Assembly (NCBI RefSeq): GCF_016598615.1 | Contig: NZ_CP066831.1 | Coordinates: 2,232,001-2,296,000 of the forward strand | Length of the DNA: 64,000 nt | Reading direction: 5' to 3' | Source of the DNA: Streptomyces liliifuscus | GTDB lineage: Bacteria; Actinomycetota; Actinomycetes; Streptomycetales; Streptomycetaceae | In this document: piece after piece, positions 52,035 to 60,877 of the stretch | Layout: the number at the start of each line of letters is the position of its first letter | Position numbering within the stretch: position 1 is the first letter of the stretch | Program-made: the position numbers and the translations under genes | The notes under the pieces: model-generated | What the model saw: the letters and a program-made list of their open reading frames with translations, nothing else | The model's database searches: none | What the model was told of the DNA's origin: nothing

Positions 52035-54941
52035 TCAGGACGTGAGGTAGCAGGACTTGCTCACACCCGGCAGCGGATCGGTGCCGAATGCCGCGGTCGT
52101 GCAGCCGGAGCCGCCGGTGAACGACTTGTACACGAAGCTGCCCCGCGCTCCGTAGGCGACGGTTCGCTGGCCGCCGAAGGCGCACGTGCCCGCTTCGGCG
52201 GAGCAGGCCGTGGCATAGCCGGCCGGGCCGCCGGTGGCCGTGTAACAGGCCTTCGACTCCCCCGAGATCGGGTCGCCGAACGTGGCGTCGGTGCACGGGG
52301 TGTCACCGGTCGCCGTGACGGTGGCGAACGCGCCGAAGGCTCCATACATCACCGGCTGTCCGGCGGCGGCCGGGCAAGTGCCGTTCTGGTCCGCGCACTT
52401 GGTCCAGCCACCGGGCGGTCCCCCGGCCGGCGGCAGGTAGCAGGACTTGGCCACGCCGTCGATGGGATCGCCGAAGTGGGCGTTGCTGCAGGCGACGGAA
52501 CCGTTGGTGACCTGGTGGGCGAAGTTGCCGTTGGCGCCGTACGCCACGTCGCGGTTGTAGCCGGGAACGGAGCAGTTGGCGCCCTCGGCCGCGCAGACGG
52601 TGTAGCCGGGCGGGCCGCCCGCGTCGGCGACGTAGCAGGACTTGACGAGATCCGACGCCGGGTCGCCGCCGAAGGAGGTGTTGGTGCACGCGGTGCTGCC
52701 GTTCGCCGTCTTGTACCTGTACGTTCCGGCCCCGTAGGCCACCGCGCGGGTGCCGCTGAAGGAGCACGTACCGCCCTCGCCCGCACAGCGGGTGAAGCCC
52801 GCGCGCAGGGCGCCGGTACCCGGCTCGGCGGGCGGAGCGGGATTGCCCAGTCCGGTGGCGGTCACGGTGTAGCCGCCCGGGGCGACACCGGTGAGGTAGA
52901 CATAGGTGTCGTCCTGGCTGCCGCCGGTGATGCCGGAGGTGGGCGTGAAGGTTCCGTTGCGCCAGACGACGTTGCCGTTCACGGAAACGGAGACGTTGTC
53001 GCCGCCGAACTTCGGGACACCGATACGGCCGGTGGTACCGGCCGGGCTGGTGAGGTGCGCCGAGTAGGTGCCGGCGGCGGGGTCGCGGGACCAGGACGCG
53101 TTGAGGGCGCCCTGCGGCATGGTGATGCGGCCCTCGGCGCTGGTCAGATCGCCGGGGTGCGGGACGAAGCGGTACGCGCCGGTCGCCGACTCCGGCGCGG
53201 TGCCGAGCACGTCGAAGGTGAGCGTGGAGGTCGGCGCGCTGGACCAGCCATGGGCCAGGCTCATGAACGAACCGCCGTAGGCGAGGCCGCCGTCGGCCCT
53301 GATGCCCTCCCAGAACGTGCTCCTGGTGCCGATGTCGCTGTTCAGCATGTGGCCCCAGGTACGGCGGATCTGGTTCAGGGCGCCGTGGTCGTCATTGGCG
53401 GTGAATCGGGCGTTCAGCTCCATGCCGCCCACGAAGGGCGAGACGTTGCCGCCCCACTCGGGAGTGGTCGGACCGTAGGTGCCCCAGCGTGTGCCGAGCC
53501 CCGCGATGACACTCTTCGCCTTGGCCGTGGAGTCGGTGAGTCCGTACCAGACGGCGAGCGAGTTGCCGTCCTGCGGGTACAGGCCGCTGGTCGGGTTGTC
53601 CTTGTACATCCCCTTCGAGGGGTCCCACAGACGGGAGTTGGCCGCGGTCTTGAGGGCGGCGGCCCTGCTGTTCCAGCTCGCGGCGAGCGCGCTGTCGCCC
53701 TCCACCGTGGCCAGGGTGGCGCCGCCTCTGAGCGCGGCGTACAGCAGTGCGTTGGCGGAGATGTTCTCGCCGCCCTGGCCGGAACGGGCCCAGTCCTGTG
53801 TGCGGGTGACATTGAGCAGGTTGCTGCCGCCGATCTTGTTGATGATGAAGGCCATCCCACGCTTGTAGTCGGCCCATTGGGAGTCCAGCCACGCCCGGTC
53901 GGCCGTGTACGTGTAGTACGTCGACGTGCCCAGCAAGGTCCAGGTGTGATAGGTGTCCGAGCCCTTGAGGTTGAACGGCGGCCCCGACCAGGGGATTTCA
54001 CCCTCCGCGGACTGCGCGTCGAACATCGTGGTGAGCGCGTTGCGGGTCGAGGTGAGGTCGCCCGAGTACGCGTACTGGCTGGGTACGGCGATGCCCAGGT
54101 CGCCGGGCCACACCGTACGGTCGCGCTTGGCCCCGTCGACCAGGATGGAGTCACCCACGCCGACGGTTGCGCCGTTGTCCCACTCCGAGGCCGGCGGGGG
54201 CCAGGCGCGGCCCTGGTTCGAGGCGATCGTGTTGAGCTGCACGGTGTACGCCCCGGCGTACCAGATGCGGTTGAGCAGTTCGTCGTTGGAGTGGAAGTAG
54301 TTGGCGTAGTCGGCCGGGTTGCTCTTCCCCGGAGCCGCCGTGAAGTCGAGACTCACGCCCTTGAGGTCCACCCATCCCGAGGTGTCGAGGAAGACGGTGA
54401 GGTAGCGGAAGCCGCCCCGCTGTTTCGCGGTGGGCACGGTGTACGTGCCGTTGGCGGAGGCCGTGGCGTAGAGGGCCCCGTCCTCCCCGTCGCGGCCGCT
54501 GCTCCGGTCGCTGTTGTTGCCCACGTACAGGGACGACTCGCTGAAGGCCAGGCCGACGCGTTGGCCGGCGCTGCTGACACTCCCGAAAGACAACGTTGTC
54601 ACACCACCGACTTCCTTGCCGAAGTCGAGGGTGATGGCCGACTGTGAGCCGGAGATCCTCGTCGACTGTCCGCTGAGGACGTTCTGCGGGTTCGCGACAC
54701 TGCCCGACGTTTTGTGGACGGCGGTCGGCTTGAGGGTGCGTGACGTCGGCGAGTAGTTCAGGGGGTCAACGGCCGCTCGGGGTGCGACAGTTGGGGCATC
54801 CGCCGTCGCCGGGGACGCGGGAGCGGATGCGTCGGCGGACGGCGCGGGAGCCACGGCCAGCACGGAGGCCGCGACCATGGCGAGGCCGACCAGGTGCCCC
54901 GGCAAGGGCGTTCGGTGGAGCAGGAGACGGCGGCGCCGCAT
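52035..54941 (-). CDS. Secreted GH78 alpha-L-rhamnosidase with four Cys-rich C-terminal repeats
   Basis: 968 aa from the ATG at 54941 (GGGAGG site). A signal peptide (MRRRRLLLHRTPLPGHLVGL, cleaved near ADAS) shows secretion. The catalytic part has the GH78 acid block DGAKRDRTVWPGDLG and TFWEGIRADGG. The last ~250 residues are four tandem ~63-residue modules, each with four cysteines and a pattern of CAGEGGTC, AYGA, FGDP and KSCY. They are probably disulfide-bonded carbohydrate-binding units. It releases rhamnose from plant or glycan polymers. A LacI-type palindrome lies upstream. Confidence 0.88.
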   Translation of the reverse strand: MRRRRLLLHRTPLPGHLVGLAMVAASVLAVAPAPSADASAPASPATADAPTVAPRAAVDPLNYSPTSRTLKPTAVHKTSGSVANPQNVLSGQSTRISGSQSAITLDFGKEVGGVTTLSFGSVSSAGQRVGLAFSESSLYVGNNSDRSSGRDGEDGALYATASANGTYTVPTAKQRGGFRYLTVFLDTSGWVDLKGVSLDFTAAPGKSNPADYANYFHSNDELLNRIWYAGAYTVQLNTIASNQGRAWPPPASEWDNGATVGVGDSILVDGAKRDRTVWPGDLGIAVPSQYAYSGDLTSTRNALTTMFDAQSAEGEIPWSGPPFNLKGSDTYHTWTLLGTSTYYTYTADRAWLDSQWADYKRGMAFIINKIGGSNLLNVTRTQDWARSGQGGENISANALLYAALRGGATLATVEGDSALAASWNSRAAALKTAANSRLWDPSKGMYKDNPTSGLYPQDGNSLAVWYGLTDSTAKAKSVIAGLGTRWGTYGPTTPEWGGNVSPFVGGMELNARFTANDDHGALNQIRRTWGHMLNSDIGTRSTFWEGIRADGGLAYGGSFMSLAHGWSSAPTSTLTFDVLGTAPESATGAYRFVPHPGDLTSAEGRITMPQGALNASWSRDPAAGTYSAHLTSPAGTTGRIGVPKFGGDNVSVSVNGNVVWRNGTFTPTSGITGGSQDDTYVYLTGVAPGGYTVTATGLGNPAPPAEPGTGALRAGFTRCAGEGGTCSFSGTRAVAYGAGTYRYKTANGSTACTNTSFGGDPASDLVKSCYVADAGGPPGYTVCAAEGANCSVPGYNRDVAYGANGNFAHQVTNGSVACSNAHFGDPIDGVAKSCYLPPAGGPPGGWTKCADQNGTCPAAAGQPVMYGAFGAFATVTATGDTPCTDATFGDPISGESKACYTATGGPAGYATACSAEAGTCAFGGQRTVAYGARGSFVYKSFTGGSGCTTAAFGTDPLPGVSKSCYLTS

Positions 54942-54976
54942 GGATACCTCCCGGATCGGTTCCGAAACAAGCTGCC

Positions 54977-54988
54977 TGAATCGATTCA
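54977..54988. promoter_or_regulatory. Candidate LacI-type operator of the rhamnosidase gene
   Basis: TGAATCGATTCA is a perfect 12-bp palindrome centred on CG, 36 nt before the rhamnosidase ATG, with a further ATCGAT just beyond. The shape fits a LacI-family regulator, but the regulator is not in the neighbourhood. Confidence 0.5.
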
Positions 54989-55316
54989 AATCGATCGCCC
55001 ACGAAGGCCTGGGACTCATGGAACGGTGGGTCTGCGAGGCGCCTCGCCGAAGTTGCACCGATGATGGGCGCCCGTAAATGGACTGTCAACCCATCACACC
55101 CCTCCTGAACTCCACTGAAAATGCCGCCTCTTGAGGCATTGACAGGGACTCGCCAAAACGATTCACTCCCCGGGGACAGGTATGGACCACTGCTGGATTT
55201 TCTGGGCGGCGGGGTGGGGCGTACGACGGCACTGGTGGTTTCCGGTGCCTCGGCGAGGGCTTCGCCGTGTCGCCGCCCCTGTCCAGTGGTACGGGGCCGG
55301 TGGCGGCCCCGCCCCC

Positions 55317-55348
55317 GACCGGACGGCGTACCGACCGGACGGCGTACC
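55317..55348. repeat. 16-bp direct repeat x2
   Basis: GACCGGACGGCGTACC occurs twice back to back and perfectly, inside the long gap upstream of the rhamnosidase. Confidence 0.85.
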
Positions 55349-55764
55349 CAGGCCTGTGCCCTCGGAGCGCTCACCGTCGGCGCGGGCTGACGCGCGGCTG
55401 GCGCGCGGGCTGACGAACGGAGCTGGAAGCTCACGGCACCCAGGCCCTCGGCACGGGTGGGCGCAGGCGCTCGGGCCGTCGATGCCGCTCGCCGCGCGCC
55501 GGTCGGGGACTGGCCGCGTGCTGATCGAACCGCGGCCAGGTCGGGGACCGTCGCCGGACGTGCCGCCGCAATGCAAACGCATACGAACCGGCGCGCAAGG
55601 TGGGTGCCATACACCTGGGTAAACGGCGGCCTGGTTCCGTTCCGTGGCCGCGACCAGGCTGGCCGTAGGGCAGCCGCAGGGAGCTGCCGACCCCGCCTCG
55701 GCCGGCGCGAACGCGCTCGACGCAATCCACAGGCCGACGGACCCACTCACCTGAGGAGCAGGCG

Positions 55765-56520
55765 ATGAGCGACACCGACACGGACACCGTCAACTGGAAC
55801 AGCAAGGCCTTCGACGAGATCCTCTCGAACGACGCGGGACGTCCCGTCCTGTTCACCAACGCCCGGGTCCTGACCATGGATCCGCTGATCGGGACCATGA
55901 CGGGCGCCGACGTCCTGCTCGTGGGCGCCCTGCTCGTGGGCGTGGGCCCCGGCATCATCACCGCGGCACAGGACGACAACGCCATCGTCGTCGACTGCAC
56001 GGGCATGACCGTCGTACCGGCCGTCGTGGACACCGTCGCCCTGGTCGGCGGACGCGGCCACCGCTCGGAGTACGTCGCGACGCTGACGCCTGGGAACGTC
56101 GGCGACCTGCTTGTCGTGCCCGACGAGCTCGCCGCCGACGTGCCGAGTGCGCAGGCCACACTCCTGACCCGCCCGGACCAGGTCCGCGCCCTGGTCGCGG
56201 GCGGCAAGCCCGTTCTGTGGGCCGGCGCCGACGCCCCCGACCGCCCCACCGCGCCCGAGGCGGGCATCCCGGCCGCCGGGGACATGACCGGCAGCCCGCG
56301 CGTCGGCGTCTGGATCGACAAGAACGACTTCCTGCACCAGGAACTCACCGCCGACGGCCGCTACGACGAGACCCGGGGCGGCCGCCCGCACGCCTACCAG
56401 GGCCGGTACTGGGTCGACGGCGACCGCATCGACTACCTCGACGACCTCGGCTTCTGGGCCTTCGGTGAGTTCCAGGGCGAGGAGCTGCATCACGCGGGGT
56501 ACGCCATGCGACTGGGCTGA
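55765..56520 (+). CDS. Barrel-less amidohydrolase remnant fused to an Atu4866-type domain
   Basis: 251 aa from ATG 55765 (GAGGAGC). Residues ~28-92 (PVLFTNARVLTMDPLIGTMT, VVDCTGMTVVPAVVDT) parallel the start of the intact amidohydrolase at 58179-59582 (ILFTGATIVTMDPELGVLHD, FVDTHRHAWE), but the His-x-His is replaced by VALVG. Residues ~105-155 (ATLTPGNVGDLLVVPDELAA, ALVAGGKPVLWAG) parallel its C-terminus (GSLTPGKKADLLVV, VLVGGEPRKWNG). The whole catalytic barrel is missing. Residues ~170-251 (GVWIDKNDFLHQELTADGRY, RYWVDGDRIDYLDDLGFWAF) form an Atu4866-type domain. A non-enzymatic chimera seems likely. Confidence 0.78.
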   Translation: MSDTDTDTVNWNSKAFDEILSNDAGRPVLFTNARVLTMDPLIGTMTGADVLLVGALLVGVGPGIITAAQDDNAIVVDCTGMTVVPAVVDTVALVGGRGHRSEYVATLTPGNVGDLLVVPDELAADVPSAQATLLTRPDQVRALVAGGKPVLWAGADAPDRPTAPEAGIPAAGDMTGSPRVGVWIDKNDFLHQELTADGRYDETRGGRPHAYQGRYWVDGDRIDYLDDLGFWAFGEFQGEELHHAGYAMRLG

Positions 56521-56525
56521 CGCCC

Positions 56526-56558
56526 AACGCCGGTACGGGCCTTGCCCGTACCGGCGTT
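56526..56558. terminator. Terminator hairpin after the chimera gene
   Basis: AACGCCGGTACGGGC (56526-56540) pairs perfectly with GCCCGTACCGGCGTT (56544-56558) around a 3-nt loop. Confidence 0.9.
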
Positions 56559-56573
56559 GACCTGTTCTGGCCC

Positions 56574-56621
56574 TGACCCGTACCGGCGTCGACCCGTACC
56601 AGCGTTGACCCGTACGGGCGT
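56574..56621. repeat. 16-bp tandem repeat x3
   Basis: TGACCCGTACCGGCGT and two close variants follow each other (56574-56621). They copy the sequence of the hairpin arm just before them, so they probably arose from it. Confidence 0.8.
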
Positions 56622-56634
56622 TGAACAAACCAGT

Positions 56635-56678
56635 GAGCTCCAGCCCCCGTTCGCCATCAGGCGGAGGGGCTGGAGCTC
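56635..56678. terminator. Second terminator hairpin, between convergent genes
   Basis: GAGCTCCAGCCCC (56635-56647) pairs perfectly with GGGGCTGGAGCTC (56666-56678) around an 18-nt loop; it can end both the chimera and the MFS gene transcripts. Confidence 0.85.
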
Positions 56679-56719
56679 TCGCTTGTCCGCGACGGAGCCA
56701 CGTCGGGCTCCGCCAGGTT

Positions 56720-58024
56720 TCACAGGTCGCGCCGGCGGCCGGTCAGGGCAGGTAGAGAGAGCAGCGTGCCCACGACCAGCAGTACGGCGACGGCGCGGAG
56801 GATGCCGCCGAAGCCCTGCCCGGACAGGGCACCGGCCAGTTGCGGGCCCAGGCTGGCACCGAGGAACATGCTGCAGGCGTAGAGGGCGACACCCGCGCCC
56901 CGGGCATGGGACGCCATGGCGTGAACGATCTCGACGACGGCGGGAGCGGCCATCGCCACCGCTGCCACGAACACGAGCAACACCAGCGCGAGGACGCGGA
57001 CATCGCCGCCCGGCGCGGAGCCCGCCGCGACCGCTCCGGCCGCCACGAACATCGCCAGTACGACGCGCACCGGCGCTGCCAGGCGATGCAGGACAGAGGT
57101 GAGGAGCGGTACGGCCACGAGGGCGGGCAGGGCGCTGGCCCGCAGGGCGAGCAGGGCGGCGTTGTCGCCCGCGACGCCAGGGGGCCCGGCGACGACGACC
57201 GCGGTGTAGACGGCCACGAAGGAAGCCATGACAGTGGCCGTCGCGAGGTACAGGGCGACGAGGCGAGGCTTGCGCAGGAGACGAGGTACCGCGACGAAGG
57301 CCTGGAGCAGACTGGGGCCGGAGTCCAGTGCCGCCGTGGGGCGCAGGATGTGCAGGACCGGCCAGAGGCTGAGTGCCATGAGGGCGGCGCTGAGGACGAA
57401 GACCATCCGCCAGCCGAGTCCGGCCGCGACGATCTGAGCGCCGATCTGCATGAGCACGGCCGAGGCCAGCATCCCGCTGGTGACGCAGGTGAGGGCGATG
57501 CCTCGGCGGTGGGGCGCGAGGTGGCCTGCGATGTACGAGAACGCCGAGGGCGCGAACGTCGCCGCGGTGAGCCCTTGCACGATGCGCAGCGCGACGGCCC
57601 AGGTGAGACTGGGAGCGGCGCTCACTGCCAGTGTGGTGACGGTTGTCCCCACCAGCCCGCCAGTGATCACCGTCCGGGGACCGTAGCGGTCGGACAGCGG
57701 TCCGGCGATCAGGAACCCCGCCGCATAGGCGAACCCGAACGCGGTGGCGGTCCACGTCGTCTGTGTCGGAGTGGTGGCCAGGGAGCCGGCCATGAGGGCC
57801 GGCATGGCGAGCACGGTGTACATCTGGCCGACGACGAGGACGCCGAGGGTGGTCAGCAGAGCCACGGTGGAGGCGGTACGGCTGCCGGTCGGCGCTGGTG
57901 GGTCCGTCGCGAGCCGATCTACTGCAAGCCGATCCACTGCGAGCCGGTCCGATGCTTCGGGTGACGCGGACCGGTCTGCCGCGGTGGGCGATGGGGATCG
58001 GCGGAGGATGGTGAGGCGGGACAT
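56720..58024 (-). CDS. MFS exporter (12 TM)
   Basis: 434 aa from the ATG at 58024 (GGAG). About twelve membrane segments; motif A is in FLIAGPLSDRYGPRTVITGG and a further block in VQGLTAATFAPSAFSYIAGH. The hydrophilic N-terminus includes a short internal repeat (DRLAVDRLAVDRLATD). Probably exports a small organic compound with protons. The amidohydrolase lies upstream on the same strand, 154 bp away, so a substrate or product of that enzyme is a candidate cargo. Confidence 0.88.
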   Translation of the reverse strand: MSRLTILRRSPSPTAADRSASPEASDRLAVDRLAVDRLATDPPAPTGSRTASTVALLTTLGVLVVGQMYTVLAMPALMAGSLATTPTQTTWTATAFGFAYAAGFLIAGPLSDRYGPRTVITGGLVGTTVTTLAVSAAPSLTWAVALRIVQGLTAATFAPSAFSYIAGHLAPHRRGIALTCVTSGMLASAVLMQIGAQIVAAGLGWRMVFVLSAALMALSLWPVLHILRPTAALDSGPSLLQAFVAVPRLLRKPRLVALYLATATVMASFVAVYTAVVVAGPPGVAGDNAALLALRASALPALVAVPLLTSVLHRLAAPVRVVLAMFVAAGAVAAGSAPGGDVRVLALVLLVFVAAVAMAAPAVVEIVHAMASHARGAGVALYACSMFLGASLGPQLAGALSGQGFGGILRAVAVLLVVGTLLSLPALTGRRRDL

Positions 58025-58178
58025 GGGGACTCCGGTTGTGCGCACACGTCAGTGGCGCTGATTTCTGGGTGTTGGTGCGGGTGTTGGTGCGAGTGATGGT
58101 GCTGGTGGCGAGTGTCGGGCCGTGTCCGACGGGGCGCTGCCCGGCTCGGCCGAGCCGGGCAGCGCCCCCGAACTCCGG

Positions 58179-59582
58179 TCAGCCGGCCGGTGTGTTGAGC
58201 ACGTACGTACGGGACGCGCTGACCTCGCTGCGCAGTGCGGGCAGGTCCACGTCGAGGACCTGGCCGTTCCACTTGCGGGGCTCGCCGCCCACCAGGACGC
58301 CGGTGATGTTGCGGGCGTCTGAGCCCAACACCAGTGTGCCGATGGGGTCGTTGAGGGGCATGTTGTTGAGGTCCTCGGCCTGGACGACCAGCAGGTCGGC
58401 CTTCTTCCCGGGCGTGAGCGAACCGGTGACGTCGCCGAGGCCGTTGGTCCGCGCGCCCTGGAGAGTGGCGAAGTCCAGGACGTCGTGCGTGGTGATGCGG
58501 GAGAGATCGCCGCCCGTGCCGTAGGCGGCGTTGACCGCGCGCATCCGCTGGATCGCGAGCAGGGCCCGCATCTGGGTGAACATGTCGCTGGCCAGGGCGA
58601 CTTCGACGTCGATGCTCAGACCGGGGCGGATGCCGACGGCGAGCGCCTCGTCCACGGCGGGGATGGCTGTCTCCAGCCCGATCTGCGCGTCCGAGGTGGG
58701 CGCGAGGGCGACCGTGGTGCCCGACTCCCCCATCACCTTCCATGCCTCGGAGGTCAGACCGGTGGCGTGGATCAGGGTGACATCGGGGCCGAGGATTCCG
58801 TGCTCGGCCCAGGACAGTACAGCCTCGGACGAGGCCGTACCGAAGACTGCGTCGACGCTGACGCCGATGCCCAAGTCGGCTGCGGTACGGGCGAGTTCGG
58901 GGCCGTACGCGAGGACGGGTCCTGCGATCTCGTCGGTGGCCAGCGTCGCCATGCGGAGCGTGAGCAACTGGTCGTCGCTGCTGAAGTACTGGTCCTTGAG
59001 GCGGGTCAGGTCGGCCGGCCACTGGCGGTCCCACTCCCCGAAGTGCGGCCCCATCGAGGCGTGCACCCCGCGGATACCGGTGTCCCGCAGCGCTTCGATC
59101 GCCGCGTCGGAGTGCTCGCGGGTACGGGAGTTGTGGGAGAAGTCGAGCATGGTGGTGATGCCGCTGTCGATCGCGGTCAGCGCCGCCAGCTTGGTGCCGA
59201 CGTACATGTCCTGCGGGCGGTAGACGGTGGCGTATCCGGCGAGCGTGGACATCACATAGCCGCCGAGGTCGTCGACGTCGGGCATGATCCGGCGCAGCTG
59301 GGCCTCCCAGGCGTGCCGGTGGGTGTCGACGAAACCGGGAGCCAGGATCGTGCCGGAGGCATCCACGACCACCGCGCCCTCCCCGGCCTCCGCGGTCAGG
59401 TCCGGCCCGATCGCGGCGATGGCGTCGCCCTCGATGAGCAGGTCGCTGTCGTGCAGGACGCCCAGTTCCGGGTCCATCGTGACGATGGTGGCGCCGGTGA
59501 ACAGGATCCGCCGACGCGGGTCGGCGGACTGGCGTCGCAGTTGTTCGAGAAGACGGGCGCTGGTGGTGTCGTCGGTGCTCAT
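58179..59582 (-). CDS. Metal-dependent amidohydrolase (chlorohydrolase/cytosine-deaminase-like)
   Basis: 467 aa from the ATG at 59582 (AAAGGGG). The metal motif is HRH in FVDTHRHAWE (DTHRHAWE), followed by LDFSHNS, LIHATGL, and SIDVEVALASD with the conserved Asp. The C-terminal GSLTPGKKADLLVV closes the composite domain. It hydrolyses a C-N or C-Cl bond of a ring or amide compound. The barrel-less copy at 55765-56520 is related to its two ends. Upstream, a 446-bp gap separates it from a TetR gene. Confidence 0.88.
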   Translation of the reverse strand: MSTDDTTSARLLEQLRRQSADPRRRILFTGATIVTMDPELGVLHDSDLLIEGDAIAAIGPDLTAEAGEGAVVVDASGTILAPGFVDTHRHAWEAQLRRIMPDVDDLGGYVMSTLAGYATVYRPQDMYVGTKLAALTAIDSGITTMLDFSHNSRTREHSDAAIEALRDTGIRGVHASMGPHFGEWDRQWPADLTRLKDQYFSSDDQLLTLRMATLATDEIAGPVLAYGPELARTAADLGIGVSVDAVFGTASSEAVLSWAEHGILGPDVTLIHATGLTSEAWKVMGESGTTVALAPTSDAQIGLETAIPAVDEALAVGIRPGLSIDVEVALASDMFTQMRALLAIQRMRAVNAAYGTGGDLSRITTHDVLDFATLQGARTNGLGDVTGSLTPGKKADLLVVQAEDLNNMPLNDPIGTLVLGSDARNITGVLVGGEPRKWNGQVLDVDLPALRSEVSASRTYVLNTPAG

Positions 59583-60028
59583 GGCGGGCCCCTTTCGGGT
59601 GGCTCTTCGCAGGCGCCGCGGGAGGCGCCGAGTCTGGGCCGAGTGGCTTCTGGTCCAAGACTCGATCCACGCCCGCACGGCAACCAGGCCGCCGTTTCCC
59701 TAGGTGCGACGCACCCAGGACAGCCCGCGACGACAGGGCGGCCCCCACCGCCAAGAGACGTGGCGATCGACCGCCGGGCCGGACCGAGAGCACCTATGCC
59801 CTCAGCGCGGGGCCACCCTGGACGCTTCTCCTCAGCGCCGGGCCACACCGGGCGCTTCGCCTCAGCGCCGAGCCACACCGCGCGCACCGCCCTCCGCACC
59901 GGGCCACCCCGGACGCACCACCCTCGGCGCCGAACTACGCCGCGCGCACTGCCCTCGGCACACCCCCGACAACGCACACACCAACGGCACTCTCGGCACA
60001 CCCCCGAGAACGCACGCGCCCTGACACC
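59583..60028. other. Repeat-rich gap between amidohydrolase and TetR gene
   Basis: 446 bp without a gene. It is largely occupied by the 30-bp repeat array (listed separately), and open frames on either strand here are products of the repeat. Confidence 0.6.
59800..59960. repeat. ~30-bp degenerate tandem repeat x5
   Basis: Units such as CCTCAGCGCCGGGCCACACC plus GGGCGCTTCG recur about five times with growing decay toward the TetR end. There are no unique spacers, so it is not a CRISPR array. Confidence 0.85.
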
Positions 60029-60787
60029 TCAGCCTTCAGAGGCGAGGCGGTCCAGCCACTCCCTCAGCAAGTGCTGCTCCGCGCCGCTGAGAGTCGTCTG
60101 CTCGGGCAGCGTGGCGCGCAGGGCGCGGGCGGCACCGGCCGGGCCCGTGTCCTGCACGGCCGGCTTCTGGTTGGTCACCGCGGCGACCATGGACTCCCGA
60201 AGAGTGGTCAACAGGGCCGGGTTGCGCCGGTCTTCGGGCAGGGACAGCCAGGTGAGCACGGCGCCGCGTGCCGTGGCGTGGATGAGCGTGGCCGCTAGTT
60301 CCTCGTCGACGCGGAGCCGGCCACCGGCCGCCAGGCGGCGGACACGACCCATCAGGATCTCCATGCCGGCCCTGAAGGCGGGCGATGTGGCCCTCGTGGG
60401 CTCGCTGTACATCAGTGTGTACAGCGCGGGGTTGGCCAGACCGAACTCGACCGCCAGGTCCCAGCCGTCCCGGAGGTCCTCGATGAGGTCCTGCGGGTCC
60501 GGGTCGACGTGCTTCGCCGCGAGAAACGTGGCGAAGCCATGCTCGGCCACCGCTTCGAGCAGCCCCTCCTTGTCACCGAACAGTCGGTAGATGGCAGGTG
60601 GTTGCAACCCTGCCGCAACCGCGACCGCGCGGGTGGTGACGGCGTCACGGCCCTCGCGCGCCAGCAGATCGGCGGCGGCCTCGATGACGCGTTGCCGGGT
60701 CTGCCCACGGCCGACAGCTGCGGAGTCGGAACCGGAATCGGAATCGACGGCGGCAGCACCGACCGTGGCGCGCGAACGTGATGGCAT
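60029..60787 (-). CDS. TetR-family transcriptional regulator
   Basis: 252 aa. A Ser/Ala-rich leader precedes the HTH: TRQRVIEAAADLLAREGRDA, AVAVAAGLQPPAIYRLFGDK. The C-terminal helices (HGFATFLAAKHVDPDPQDLI, LIHATARGAVLTWLSLPEDR) form the ligand domain. It probably represses the divergent NmrA-type gene and itself through TATCA-TGATA half-sites in the 90-bp shared region. Confidence 0.92.
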   Translation of the reverse strand: MPSRSRATVGAAAVDSDSGSDSAAVGRGQTRQRVIEAAADLLAREGRDAVTTRAVAVAAGLQPPAIYRLFGDKEGLLEAVAEHGFATFLAAKHVDPDPQDLIEDLRDGWDLAVEFGLANPALYTLMYSEPTRATSPAFRAGMEILMGRVRRLAAGGRLRVDEELAATLIHATARGAVLTWLSLPEDRRNPALLTTLRESMVAAVTNQKPAVQDTGPAGAARALRATLPEQTTLSGAEQHLLREWLDRLASEG

Positions 60788-60788
60788 A

Positions 60789-60799
60789 TATCAACGATA
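60789..60799. promoter_or_regulatory. TetR operator (TATCA..GATA)
   Basis: TATCAACGATA, with TATC/GATA arms, starts 2 bp from the regulator start codon. It shares the core of the second site 35 bp away. Confidence 0.6.
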
Positions 60800-60823
60800 C
60801 CGCATGCACGTTTCCAGCGTTAA

Positions 60824-60834
60824 TATCAGTGATA
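60824..60834. promoter_or_regulatory. TetR operator (perfect TATCA-TGATA palindrome)
   Basis: TATCAGTGATA is a perfect 5-bp-arm palindrome in the divergent region, 44 bp before the NmrA-type ATG. Confidence 0.68.
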
Positions 60835-60877
60835 CGCTCAACTCGTTTCCACTGGAACCAGACCGCTGGAGCACAAC

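Larger units (their letters stand above)
54942..55764. other. Long gap upstream of the rhamnosidase
   Basis: 823 bp with no convincing gene. Near the rhamnosidase end is a candidate operator at 54977. AATGCC/GGCATT pieces at 55120-55140 form a short imperfect dyad. A perfect 16-bp direct repeat lies at 55317-55348. Several open frames here have no start signal. Confidence 0.5.

Noticed and set aside
55163..55750. Minus-strand and plus-strand frames upstream of the chimera gene
   Set aside because: No ribosome site, arginine/proline-rich content and conflict with each other. Treated as non-coding.
59800..59960. Possible CRISPR-like repeat array
   Set aside because: Units are contiguous, degenerate and lack unique spacers; no cas genes are in the window. 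The same holds for 39976-40108 and 27900-27971.
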